Below, in pieces: positions 45,837-55,145 of a stretch of 64,000 nucleotides of DNA. Every line of letters starts with the position of its first letter. The stretch's first letter is position 1. Both the position numbers and the translations under genes were made by a program. The notes beneath the pieces were generated by a model. The model saw only the letters and a program-made list of their open reading frames with translations. It was not told where the DNA came from and searched no databases. Source of the stretch: Skermanella stibiiresistens SB22 (GTDB taxonomy: Bacteria > Pseudomonadota > Alphaproteobacteria > Azospirillales > Azospirillaceae); assembly GCF_000576635.1 (NCBI RefSeq), contig NZ_AVFL01000007.1, positions 62,001 to 126,000 on the forward strand. The letters run 5' to 3'.

Positions 45837-46214
45837 GGGTCAGCCTCGCGGAGACGCGCTGAGCAACGCCTTTCCCGAGGGCTCCCCCCGCCGCGGCGAA
45901 CGTGATCGCTGCGGCGGGGGTAACAATGACCGGAGCGCGAGCACTCCGTTTGTGGTAGTGAGTTGGTTAGCCATGGATGTTTAGCCTTTACAGAGGGCAT
46001 CTATGGTGAGGCCGGATCGGGGTGTTTCCAGCACCTCGGTTCGGCCGCCACGGGACACGTGTGGCGCGCGGAGTGTCAGGTGAATTCCCGCGTGTGTCAA
46101 TGCCGATGCGGGTTTTTCAGAACATTTAGGGGACATTTTCTCTCGCGCGCGAACGAGGGAGCCGCTATCGTGCGCGTTTCAGTTGATGATCCTCGTTGAA
46201 AACGGAAGACCACG
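45837..46214. other. 378-bp divergent region upstream of the TIR-STAND operon
   Basis: No gene supported; a 78-codon open frame at 45963-46199 lacks a ribosome site and protein-like composition. Contains the inverted repeat at 45885-45920 and an ACACGTGT palindrome near 46048. The stretch 46110-46145 is AT-rich and may hold the promoter of the TIR-STAND operon, but no clear -35/-10 pair is visible. Confidence 0.4.
45885..45920. repeat. 10-bp inverted repeat (stem-loop)
   Basis: CCCCCGCCGC (45885-45894) and GCGGCGGGGG (45911-45920), perfectly complementary, with a 16-base loop. It lies in the region between the small minus-strand genes and the TIR-STAND operon and could be a terminator, attenuator or protein site. 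Confidence 0.45.
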
Positions 46215-49151
46215 ATGGGCGAGAGCTACGATATCTTCTTCAGCCTCGCCCACGCCGATCGGGAAGCGGCGGCGCCGGTCGTCAAAGCCCTGAGGGATAG
46301 GGGCCTAAAGGTCTTCCACCATGAGACCGAGATCGCCGGCGCGCGGTCGATCACGGAGCGGATCGTGAACGGGCTCGGCCACTCGCGCATGCTGGTGGCG
46401 TGGTATTCGAAAACCTACCCGACGCAACGCGCCTGTCAATGGGAGCTGACGAGGGCCATCATTGCGGCCCAGCGCGAAGTACCCGATGGGGGGGCGGTGG
46501 AGCGTCGCGTCGTGGTGCTGAATCCGGAGACGGGCGTTGGGCATCTCCAGCCGGCGGACGTCCTCGCCAGCAAGTTCATCGACGTGAGCGCCGGCAGGGC
46601 GGATGATTTGGCTCGCCGGATCGCGGCGGGATTGGATGAGCTGACGGGAGAGTTTGGGGAAATCCAGGATCTCCGCGGCCCGTCCTGGCACGGCGGCAAC
46701 CCGCGCGCGGGCTCCAACCACTTCGTTGGGCGTTTCGGCGACATGTGGAGGATCCATACCGGCCTGTCCCGAAGCAAGATCCCCATGATCAGCGGCGGCG
46801 GCCTTGGGCTGGTGCTGCTCCAGGGCATGGGCGGCATCGGCAAGACCCTGCTGGCGGAGGAATACGCCCGCCGCTTTGGCGCCGCCTATCCGGGTGGCGT
46901 CTTCTGGCTGAGCGCCGTCCAGGGGCAGGACCTTGGAAGCCAGATCGGGCGTATCGCTGGGGGTCTGGGGCTTGGCACGGCTGGTTTGGCGCCGGATGAA
47001 GTCGCGGGAATGCTGAAGGGCGCGCTGGCGGCGCGGCCCGCCTTTTTGTGGATCGTGGACGACCTGCCGCCGGACGCCACCGCCGCTGAACTAAACGCTT
47101 GGAGCGCCCCGACGGCCAATGGCGCCACGCTGGTAACGACCCGCAATACCCAGCTGGACGGCTCGGGCACGCCTTATCGGCTGGGCGTGCTGTCGGATGA
47201 TGAGGCGCTGGAACTTCTGACCAGCCGCCTCGCTCCGCGTCCCGGCGCGGAGGCGCAAGCGGCGGGTGAGATCCTGACGCTGTTGGGCAACCATGCGCTG
47301 GCGGTTGACGTGGCGCGTGCCGCCGTGAGGAAGCTGAGCTATGAGGGCTTTCTGGCACGCCTGCGCGACCCAGACCACGACGCCACCGAGCTAGCCGCTA
47401 AGCTGGCGGGCGAATCGCCGACCGGCCACACTCCCTCTATCGTCACGACCCTGCTGGACAGCATCAAACGCGTGGATGTCGATAGTGGCATGCGCCTGCT
47501 ACATTTGGCAGCCCTGCTGGCACCTGCACCGATACCCATTTCGCTAGTGACAAGTATCTTCGCCCTTCTCTCCGGCGATGCCAACGTCGCCGCTGTCGAA
47601 TCTAAAATCGCTCTTGAGGCCGTGACCCGCGAAGCCTTGGCCGAGCACATCACCGGTGACGACCACGATAAAACCGGCGCCGTGTCGGTTCACTTGCTGG
47701 TGAGCCGCACCCTGCGTTTTCATGGCTACAAACCACCTTTCGACCTACGCGAAGCCGCCGTGGCGGTACTGGTCAAGCGGATGTCGCTGGCCAGAGATAT
47801 CCGCAAACACGATCAACTTTTACCTGAAATTCCTCATGTTCTTAAACTGACAGAAGTTGTATCAGATGCTTCGACTTGCACGCTGCTACTGGGGCTTGGA
47901 CGCTTCAACTATGTACGGGGTGCTTATGCGGATGCTGAGGCGGATTTTCGCCGAAGCCTCGACGTGGCGAAACACCTGCTTGGCCCCGAGCATCCCCATA
48001 CCCTGAATAGCATGAACAATCTGGCTGTGACGCTGCAAGCGCGGGGTAACCACGCTGGCGCCGAGGAACTACAGATGCAGGAACTGGCGCTCAGTCGACA
48101 GCTGCTGGGGGCCGAGCATCCCACTACCCTTCAAAGCTTGAACAATCTGGCCGAAGCGCTCCAAGCGCGGGGTGACTACCGTGGCGCCGAGGAACTCCAG
48201 AATCGAGTGCTGGCGCTCAACCAGAAACTGCTGGGAACTGAGCATCCAGATACCTTAAGTACCATGAGTAATCTGGCCGAGACGCTCCAAGCGCGGGGCG
48301 ATCACGATGGCGCTGAAGCGCTCCATAAGCGGGTGCTGGCGCTGGGGCGGAGAACAATGGGCCACGAGCACCCAGAAATTCTTCTTTATATGAACCGAGT
48401 AGCTTTGTCCCTGATGGCGCAGGGTGAATTGATAGCGGCACAGAGGTTGGAGGAAAGTGTCCTGGACTGCCGGCGCAAACTTCTAGGTCCTGAGCATCCT
48501 GAGACACTGGTTTCACAATACGACCTCGCCCGCATAATGCTTGAAAGGGGTGAGCGTGATGTCGCGTTTAAGCTGGCGAAAACGGCTTCGGAGGGACTTC
48601 GTGAACGGCTAGGAATTGATCATTGGCAATCTTGGGCTGCGAAAGGTCTCGTCGCCGCCTGTCGAGCCGGCATTGGAAACATCAAGGCATTGTCGGAACT
48701 CCACGAAGCTGTGGAAAGGCTCAAGGAGCTGCGTTTTCCCGATGCTCCTGAAGTGCGTTGGCTGACTAAGTGGTTGATCAAGAATAGAGAACCAGTGGAT
48801 GAGAGCAGACCCCTCGCCATAGACCCGCTGCGGTTGGTGTTCCTGCTTGCGTTGAATGGTCGACTGCCACTGGCAGAGCTAGCGTCTCTGACTAAACCAA
48901 GGAACGTGACAGCCGCTTTGGATACTCTGAAGCCACCCACCCGACGCCGTGACATCTGGTTGGCCGAGATCTTGAAAGAACTTGCCGCCAAGTATTCACA
49001 GGTGGAACCCGACCCGTTATGGCGTGGATGGATGGAAAAGGTGAATGGAGAGGCTTTGGACCGGCTGACCCAGGCACTCGAAGACTATCTTGCACCGGGA
49101 GTGCCTGTCCATCGCGGCAAACCGCGTGTGGGGCGGAGTGAGCGGGCATGA
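46215..49151 (+). CDS. TIR - STAND (NB-ARC-like) NTPase - TPR protein, predicted defence sensor/effector
   Basis: 978 residues in three parts. TIR domain 1-145: SYDIFFSLAHADRE as beta-A/box 1, and ACQWELTRAI with putative catalytic Glu77 for NAD hydrolysis. STAND NTPase about 165-470: FVGR at 170-173, Walker A GMGGIGKT at 204-211, Walker B FLWIVDD at 277-283, and TTRNTQLD as sensor. C-terminus about 557-810: six kinesin-light-chain-type TPRs with a 42-residue period (LGPEHPHTLNS, LGAEHPTTLQS, LGTEHPDTLST and so on), likely recognising an invader protein, then a helical tail. The repeat region is visibly less GC-rich than the flanks. First of three genes joined by ATGA overlaps. By analogy with plant and bacterial NLRs, ligand binding would trigger TIR NADase activity. 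Confidence 0.88.
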   Translation: MGESYDIFFSLAHADREAAAPVVKALRDRGLKVFHHETEIAGARSITERIVNGLGHSRMLVAWYSKTYPTQRACQWELTRAIIAAQREVPDGGAVERRVVVLNPETGVGHLQPADVLASKFIDVSAGRADDLARRIAAGLDELTGEFGEIQDLRGPSWHGGNPRAGSNHFVGRFGDMWRIHTGLSRSKIPMISGGGLGLVLLQGMGGIGKTLLAEEYARRFGAAYPGGVFWLSAVQGQDLGSQIGRIAGGLGLGTAGLAPDEVAGMLKGALAARPAFLWIVDDLPPDATAAELNAWSAPTANGATLVTTRNTQLDGSGTPYRLGVLSDDEALELLTSRLAPRPGAEAQAAGEILTLLGNHALAVDVARAAVRKLSYEGFLARLRDPDHDATELAAKLAGESPTGHTPSIVTTLLDSIKRVDVDSGMRLLHLAALLAPAPIPISLVTSIFALLSGDANVAAVESKIALEAVTREALAEHITGDDHDKTGAVSVHLLVSRTLRFHGYKPPFDLREAAVAVLVKRMSLARDIRKHDQLLPEIPHVLKLTEVVSDASTCTLLLGLGRFNYVRGAYADAEADFRRSLDVAKHLLGPEHPHTLNSMNNLAVTLQARGNHAGAEELQMQELALSRQLLGAEHPTTLQSLNNLAEALQARGDYRGAEELQNRVLALNQKLLGTEHPDTLSTMSNLAETLQARGDHDGAEALHKRVLALGRRTMGHEHPEILLYMNRVALSLMAQGELIAAQRLEESVLDCRRKLLGPEHPETLVSQYDLARIMLERGERDVAFKLAKTASEGLRERLGIDHWQSWAAKGLVAACRAGIGNIKALSELHEAVERLKELRFPDAPEVRWLTKWLIKNREPVDESRPLAIDPLRLVFLLALNGRLPLAELASLTKPRNVTAALDTLKPPTRRRDIWLAEILKELAAKYSQVEPDPLWRGWMEKVNGEALDRLTQALEDYLAPGVPVHRGKPRVGRSERA

Positions 49152-51574
49152 GAGAAAACCTGCTCGACCGGATTGACGATCTGGCCGATCGCGTCCTGGC
49201 GGGAGAGGTCGTGTTCTTCGTCGGTGCTGGTTTTTCATACGACACGGAGAAGAACAGCGCCGAAAGATTGGTGGGGCGGCTGCTGGCGCGCTTCTACGCG
49301 CTGCATCAGGTGCTGACAGACAAAGTCCGATGGCTCGTGGATGATGACAAGGTCCGCGACAACGCGGAAGCCCTGCGTAAGGGTCTGATAGCGACCTTCA
49401 ACCTGGATAGGCACATGAAGGAATGCGGGCTAGCCCCAGAGCGGTCCGAACCTAAAGACTGGGTCAAGAACGAAGGCCTTGCCCGAGAAAAGATCATTTC
49501 AGGCTTGGCCCGCGAATATTATGTCCTTAATGACTGGATGTGCAACGCCTACGGCGAAATGTTGGACCACATGCTGGGTCAAGCCATGACCGGGCAGGCG
49601 AAGCGGACGATCCAGACCGAACTCGCCGCCGCGGATCGACATTTTCTCGATCTCCTGAAAAGCAAGGACGAGACGTCGGACCTGGAGCCGGTTGATCTGA
49701 ACCGTCTCCGCTTATTGACCTCGCCATCGCGCGGCAAGGCGCTGTTCCTCGACACCATGGGCTTCAGGCAACCCGAGGTGATGGGCGGTGACCCGGACAA
49801 CCGGGATTTCGTCCGCGTTATCGAAAGCTATTCCGAACGGTTGCTGCCCCGTCACCATCTGCTGGCCCGGCTGGCGCGCGAAGGACTGTGCCCGACGCTG
49901 ATCACCACGAATTTCGACCTGTTATTGGAGGGCGCCTACCGGCTAGCCGGGTTCCAGCCGCGCCGCGGCCCCGCCGGGGAAGAGGCGATCGTCCGGGAAG
50001 CGGCGGCCAGCAGGCACGCCGATTTGGACGCGAAGCCGGGAGCGGATCGGCCTTGCTTTCCGCCCACCCGCTGGCCGAGCTATGAGCGCATCACACGGGC
50101 ACACCAATATTATTACCGCCCCTCCCGGGGCCGATTCTCCGGCGGTCCACCGACGGAGGAAAAGACAGCCGACACACCCCCGACACTCAAGGGCGGCCAA
50201 CAGGCAGCCTCGATCGTCAAGATCCACGGCTGTGCCGAAACCTACCGCCACGCCTGCGATGGACCTTCGGAGGAAAGCGGAACCCTGGCGGAGGTGCTGT
50301 CATCCCTGGTGTTCACTTTTCGCGAGATTCAGAACTGGCGGCAGGATTCCTGGTCGCGCGACCTTCTCCTGACGCTCCTGCGTACCCGCACGATGGTTTT
50401 CTGCGGCTACAGTACCGCCGACCCGGTTCTGCACGACACGTTCCGCACCGTCTACGAGGAAATGGCGAGCCGCTTCAAGCACCACGCCTTCGCGGAAACG
50501 AGCAAGCGCCGGCAGGAGGATGCCCCCGCCTTCTTTCTAGCCAGCGCGCGGAGCCGTGAATTCCACGCGCTGGAAGTGCTGCGATCGGCCAGCCAAGCGA
50601 TCGGCGTGAACCGCGTGTCGCTAACGGAGCATCCGAACTATCTCGAGTTCTTTTATAGGGATGACGACCACCGCCGTTTTCCGAATTTGGATGAAGTGCT
50701 GTCGTGGCTGGTCCACCGGGTCTACCGGCTTCGCCAGCGGCAGGCTCTGGAAAGCGAGTTGCGCGGCATCGCCACCCTGCTGATGAAGGAAGGCGGTGTG
50801 GAAAGCGGGGCGGTACGGCGGATAATCGAGTCCTTCGACAAACTGTGCGAGGCGGAGCGCAAGTCCGTGAAGGAGACCACGCTCGCACGCGTAGAGGACG
50901 GCGACGCGATCAGGTCCGCCGCCGAGCGGGCCCGTATCGCCCTGGAACGGGTGACCGGCTGGACCGTGCATTTCCATCCTCGGCTGCTGCGTGAATTCGC
51001 GCTGGCTGAGCTTCGGTTGCGCAAGGGATATGTGGGCACCCAAGAAATCAAACCCCTGCGCGGAACTCCCTGGTACTTCGCCGCCGGGGAGAATTTCGGC
51101 TGGACCGCTTGGGGCGTCGTGGTCGAACTGGCTCTGCGCCGTATCGCCACCCATCTGATTTCCAATAACGCTGGTGACTGGCGCGACCCGCGGCACTGGC
51201 ATCCTCCCGGTCCCTGGATCGAAACCTGTCCGGGCAACTTTCCGGTCGTGGACCTGTCGCTCGACGAGGACTGCGTCTCCCCGGTGCGCATTGTGATACG
51301 CCACCGGGAACTGGACGAGCCGGTTTCCGCCACGGTGGAGAACGATGGGCTGCCCCGGCGCCGCATCACCTGGAACCTGACCCTTGACCGCCTGCCGTGG
51401 AGCAGGGTGGAGGGAGACGACTTGACGCCGGATGCCGAATCACTCTGGGCTTGGGCAAGCGGCGCGGACAGCGATGGTAAAGATGTGCCAGCCGCCGGCA
51501 AGGATTGGTACGAGAAGTTATCCGAAGCGGTGAAGCCCGAGTACCTGTTCAAGGCGGAAGGTGGCCGGTCATGA
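49148..51574 (+). CDS. SIR2-domain protein, predicted defence effector
   Basis: 808 residues. N-terminal half is a divergent SIR2 fold: EVVFFVGAGFS (GAGFS at 26-30), the TTNFD motif at 253-257 in place of TQNID, His360 in IVKIHGCAE as catalytic His, and VFCGYSTADPVLHD near 418. Such defence-type SIR2 domains cleave NAD rather than deacylate proteins. The C-terminal half (about 500-808) is mixed alpha/beta with no recognised domain. No zinc cysteines. The ATG lies in the TIR-STAND stop (ATGA) and its own stop overlaps the next start (ATGA), so all three proteins are probably made together. Confidence 0.85.
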   Translation: MRENLLDRIDDLADRVLAGEVVFFVGAGFSYDTEKNSAERLVGRLLARFYALHQVLTDKVRWLVDDDKVRDNAEALRKGLIATFNLDRHMKECGLAPERSEPKDWVKNEGLAREKIISGLAREYYVLNDWMCNAYGEMLDHMLGQAMTGQAKRTIQTELAAADRHFLDLLKSKDETSDLEPVDLNRLRLLTSPSRGKALFLDTMGFRQPEVMGGDPDNRDFVRVIESYSERLLPRHHLLARLAREGLCPTLITTNFDLLLEGAYRLAGFQPRRGPAGEEAIVREAAASRHADLDAKPGADRPCFPPTRWPSYERITRAHQYYYRPSRGRFSGGPPTEEKTADTPPTLKGGQQAASIVKIHGCAETYRHACDGPSEESGTLAEVLSSLVFTFREIQNWRQDSWSRDLLLTLLRTRTMVFCGYSTADPVLHDTFRTVYEEMASRFKHHAFAETSKRRQEDAPAFFLASARSREFHALEVLRSASQAIGVNRVSLTEHPNYLEFFYRDDDHRRFPNLDEVLSWLVHRVYRLRQRQALESELRGIATLLMKEGGVESGAVRRIIESFDKLCEAERKSVKETTLARVEDGDAIRSAAERARIALERVTGWTVHFHPRLLREFALAELRLRKGYVGTQEIKPLRGTPWYFAAGENFGWTAWGVVVELALRRIATHLISNNAGDWRDPRHWHPPGPWIETCPGNFPVVDLSLDEDCVSPVRIVIRHRELDEPVSATVENDGLPRRRITWNLTLDRLPWSRVEGDDLTPDAESLWAWASGADSDGKDVPAAGKDWYEKLSEAVKPEYLFKAEGGRS

Positions 51575-54366
51575 GCGATACCGGGACGACGAACACCATC
51601 AAGCGTCTCGCGGAGGTCCTGAAAACCACCCATTCGGTGGGATCGGTAGGGACCCTGGAGGAACTTCGCAAAGCGGACGGTCCGGTTTCGCTGGTAGGCG
51701 CCAAGGTGGTCATCGGCGGGCATTTCGACCATCAGGCCGACCTGCTGGTCTTGGACCCTTGTCTGGGGACATTGGGGCTGGTCCACCAGATTACCCCGAC
51801 GATGACCAGAAACCAGATTCGCCGGTTGATCGAGCACGCCGCCTTCACCCGCCATCTGGTACTGGGCCGGCAGCATGGAAGAACGGCAAGGAAAAGACCG
51901 CTGCCGCTGACCGTGGAACTCGTGCTTGTTCTTCCGCCCGCGGAACCAGCCCTGCGAGAGCATGTCGGCGAGACACTGGTGAGGATCCGCCAAAACGCAT
52001 CGCACATGCACGGTTTCGGGGTCAGCCTTCTACGGTTCGGCGAGTGGGAGCGACCAGGACATGACGAAGAGGCGGAGGTGAGGCGCGCCTTCTGCTGGCT
52101 GCTGACGAATACGCGAAAATGGTTCGCGGAGCCGGCATCGCGCGAAACCACGGACCTGTCGCCGCGGAAGAATATCTTGTCGCTGAAACTGACGGATTGG
52201 CGGCTTCCCGGAGAACGCACGTTGACTTTCCACCATCCGGTGGACTCGGCGGGCCGGATCGAAACCTGTATCCATCTTGTGCATGGTGGCAATGGTGCGG
52301 GCAAATCGTCCCTTGTCGAGGCTCTGGAATTCGCTCTGGTGGGTAACGAAAAAGGGCTCGAGCAAGGAACATACGCCGACGCCGTCGATCACCGGCCGCC
52401 AGCGTCCAACCAGACGAACAAGGCTGGGGAAGGTGTTGAAAAATGCGGGGACCGGCGGGCGGCAACCCTTGAGATCAAGATGAATGTGGAGGGAAATCGC
52501 GACCCAGACATCCGTACTTTCAGCAGCCGCGATAGTGAAGACCCACTGTTGGCGGGGACCAAGGCCGGCGCCTTCCGCCTTGATCAAGAAGCCATGAACA
52601 AGCTGGCCATCCGCGATGACAAGGAAAGGGCGACCTATTTCCTTTCCTGTTTCTTCCCAGGCGATAATAAGGCGATCACGACCTTGGAGGAAGCGCGGAT
52701 GAAAGCGGAGGTTGCTTGGCAGGAGCTTCCCGCCATTTCAACCATGCGGCTTCTGGATTTGATGGAAAAGCCCGCCGAATTGCCCGCGGCCAGCGACCTT
52801 TCGAAGTCCTTGGCCTGGATGGCGGGCTCCTTGTTCGATTGCCGGGATGTCGCAGGGGCGGGGCTTTGCCTGCCTGTCCCGCTCGACGACCTGATGATCC
52901 TGACCCGGATCGAACCGGCCTTCGCCGATCCCGTCAAGCGGCTGGCCATCGGCGGCTTGTCCGAAGAGGCGTTCGCGGAAGCGCTGCGGGAGCTTGAGGG
53001 TCCCTTGCGCACCTTCATGCCGACCGCCAGTGAAATCCTCAGGGATCTGAATACCGCCCGAAACGCTCTTGAAAGAAAAGCGTTCGACGATTGGACGCCA
53101 GTTCCCCGTCAGGCGACCGCCGATCCGGCATCGTCGCTGAACCACTGGCTCAATGCCCTCGCCTTCAAGGATCTTGCCCGGCGCCAGCGCGAGGTGCTGG
53201 AGGCGTTGGAGCATGCCCGGCGAAACGGATGGCGCTTTCCCGCACCCGGCATCGGCCTCGCCGTTATCGCCGGTGAGAGGGGTGGATCGGCCCTCATCGG
53301 CGAGTTGCATGACCAGGAGGAGCAATGGTCGCGGCGGATCGATGAGTATGAGCAGCTGTTGCCGACCGCCGCCCCGATGGCGGCCCTTACCGCTGACATC
53401 CTGCCGCCCCCAACTTTGACGGATGCCGAGTGCGAAGCGCTGGACAAGGTCGGCGACTGGCTGTCGCACGGCGAGACGGAGATGATCGGCATCGACGGGA
53501 TGGCGAAGCCGGAAGTGCCGCTGGGGCAAACCATCGCACAGGCTTTGCGGATGGGCGAGAGGCGGCGGTGCGGCACCTTCGCGATCGGCGAACCGGGATG
53601 GGCCGACGTGATCCGGCGGGAACTGGACGCTCTGAAAGCGCCCCTGTCCAGCCTGTCGCGGTACCCCGATCCAGGGCGGTCCGGCCGCGGGCTTCCGGCC
53701 GACGTGCTAACGAGGTTCGGCAACCTGCGGCGAACCATCGAGGACCTGTCCCATGCCCAGGAGAACGTGGAAAGGAGTTTTCTGAACAAGGTGTTGCCGG
53801 AGGTGGACTCGGCGGATGGGCAAACGCCGCTGCTGAGCCACGCCTTGGACGAGTTGCTGACGCTGTTCACGCCGGCCCGCTGGGGATATTCGGCGCTTGG
53901 GCTCAAGCGCCGGTCGGGGCAGAAGGGTACGCAGAGCCTGAGTCTCAGCCAAGCGGGCGAGGATGACGCGCACCTGCGGCTGAACACGGCGGAATTGAAC
54001 CTGTTCACCGTCGCCCTCTTCCTGCTGTGCGCTCCCGGCGCCAATAATCCATACCGCCTGCTGGTCCTCGACGACCCCTTGCAGAACATGGACGAGCAGA
54101 CCGTGACGGTTCTCGCCCGCGGGATCGGAAAGCTGGTACGCCTGCTGCCGCAAGGATGGCAGCTCCTGTTCCTCTTCCATGGCGAGGACGACCTCGCCCG
54201 GTTCCAGAACGAGCTTCCGGCGCGGATCTATCATTTGCCCTGGCTGATGCCGCTTGGAGCGAAGCCCTCCGACAATCGCGACATCGAAAGCGAAGATCCT
54301 CCGGCGCCCTGCGCCACGACGCATGAACGGCAGAAGGCCGAGGACGTGCTGCGAAGTCCGCGATAG
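51571..54366 (+). CDS. SMC/RecF-like ABC ATPase, third component of the TIR-STAND/SIR2 operon
   Basis: 931 residues. An N-terminal domain of about 200 residues of unknown function (VSLVGAKVVIGGHFDHQAD) precedes a split ABC ATPase: Walker A HGGNGAGKSS at 238-247, then a long helical insertion (about 300-760) with little heptad regularity, signature-like LNTAELNLFTVALFLL near 805, Walker B LLVLDDPLQNMD near 831 and H-loop LFHGEDDL near 870. This matches the DNA-linked ATPases used in ABC-based bacterial conflict systems, where the ATPase senses DNA or gates an effector. It starts inside the SIR2 stop codon. A weak CGGGG/CCCCG hairpin lies 52 bases downstream. Confidence 0.85.
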   Translation: MSDTGTTNTIKRLAEVLKTTHSVGSVGTLEELRKADGPVSLVGAKVVIGGHFDHQADLLVLDPCLGTLGLVHQITPTMTRNQIRRLIEHAAFTRHLVLGRQHGRTARKRPLPLTVELVLVLPPAEPALREHVGETLVRIRQNASHMHGFGVSLLRFGEWERPGHDEEAEVRRAFCWLLTNTRKWFAEPASRETTDLSPRKNILSLKLTDWRLPGERTLTFHHPVDSAGRIETCIHLVHGGNGAGKSSLVEALEFALVGNEKGLEQGTYADAVDHRPPASNQTNKAGEGVEKCGDRRAATLEIKMNVEGNRDPDIRTFSSRDSEDPLLAGTKAGAFRLDQEAMNKLAIRDDKERATYFLSCFFPGDNKAITTLEEARMKAEVAWQELPAISTMRLLDLMEKPAELPAASDLSKSLAWMAGSLFDCRDVAGAGLCLPVPLDDLMILTRIEPAFADPVKRLAIGGLSEEAFAEALRELEGPLRTFMPTASEILRDLNTARNALERKAFDDWTPVPRQATADPASSLNHWLNALAFKDLARRQREVLEALEHARRNGWRFPAPGIGLAVIAGERGGSALIGELHDQEEQWSRRIDEYEQLLPTAAPMAALTADILPPPTLTDAECEALDKVGDWLSHGETEMIGIDGMAKPEVPLGQTIAQALRMGERRRCGTFAIGEPGWADVIRRELDALKAPLSSLSRYPDPGRSGRGLPADVLTRFGNLRRTIEDLSHAQENVERSFLNKVLPEVDSADGQTPLLSHALDELLTLFTPARWGYSALGLKRRSGQKGTQSLSLSQAGEDDAHLRLNTAELNLFTVALFLLCAPGANNPYRLLVLDDPLQNMDEQTVTVLARGIGKLVRLLPQGWQLLFLFHGEDDLARFQNELPARIYHLPWLMPLGAKPSDNRDIESEDPPAPCATTHERQKAEDVLRSPR

Positions 54367-54572
54367 TGACGACGTGCTTTGGCGGGAGAAGCTTCGGCAG
54401 ATCGCGGGGAGGGAAACCGGGGTCTGTCCCCGATTAGCGCTCTTTCGACGGGGATTTCACCAAGACCGATGGAATGGCCTAGGCCATAAGGTGTATAACC
54501 AACCCGCCGCTCCCCGTTAGCCCGGACGGCGCGAATTCCGCCCTGCCGCCAACCCTCAGGTCCGTCATAGCC

Positions 54573-55145
54573 ATGTATCACCCAGAGTGCCTGCCGCTGA
54601 TCCTGGACTTCCTCGACCGCATCGGAATGCCGTTCAAGGCTGGCCCGTTCGGACAGGATGGGTTCCTGCCCGGCATCCAGATCGTGGACGGTGCGATGCT
54701 GATCGATCCGGACCGGCTGGCGGGCTCGGGCGATGTCCTGCACGAGGCTGGACACATCGTCACCGTGCCGTCCCGCTGGCGCGCGATGCTGGGCAACGAC
54801 GTCATCGATTCGCTTGACGCGGTGACCGCCAGCGATCCGGGCGCGGCGGAGGATTTCAAGCTGCAGACGTCGATCAAGATGAGCGAGTTCATGGCCCAGG
54901 CCTGGTCCTACGCCGCCTTGAGGGAACTGGGTCTTCCGCCGGAATGCGTCTTCTTTCCCGGCAGTTACAAATTCCACTCCGACATCAGACCACACCCCAT
55001 GGCGGCCTGGGTGGAAAGCGGCACGCATTTCGGCATCATGGCGCTTGCACAGGTTGGCATGACCGGCGGCACTGGGATCTTCGAACCGCTCGGCGCCGAC
55101 GGTCTCCCACAATTCCCCAAGATGGCGAAGTGGTTGCAGGACTGA
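54573..55145 (+). CDS. hypothetical protein with HExxH (zincin-like) motif
   Basis: 190 residues, not recognised. It contains DVLHEAGHIVT with His57-Glu58-x-x-His61, the zinc-peptidase signature, and a downstream helix SIKMSEFMAQAWSYAALREL whose Glu could be the third ligand, as in gluzincins. No signal peptide, so cytoplasmic. It starts 206 bp after the three-gene defence-like operon on the same strand, with no promoter clearly visible, so a link to that operon is only suggested. Alternatively it is an inactive structural fold. Confidence 0.65.
   Translation: MYHPECLPLILDFLDRIGMPFKAGPFGQDGFLPGIQIVDGAMLIDPDRLAGSGDVLHEAGHIVTVPSRWRAMLGNDVIDSLDAVTASDPGAAEDFKLQTSIKMSEFMAQAWSYAALRELGLPPECVFFPGSYKFHSDIRPHPMAAWVESGTHFGIMALAQVGMTGGTGIFEPLGADGLPQFPKMAKWLQD

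Noticed and set aside
45963-46199. 78-codon plus-strand frame before the TIR-STAND gene
   Set aside because: No ribosome site, Cys/Arg-rich unstructured reading, no recognised similarity; the region is better read as regulatory.
48030-48410. Regular repeats that might be a CRISPR array
   Set aside because: The 126-base period lies in an open frame and encodes 42-residue TPR units; there are no spacers of CRISPR length and no cas genes.
46215-51574. Thoeris system, because of TIR plus SIR2 genes
   Set aside because: Thoeris has a small TIR protein (ThsB) and a SIR2-SLOG protein (ThsA). Here the TIR is fused to a STAND NTPase and TPRs, and an SMC-like ATPase is coupled.
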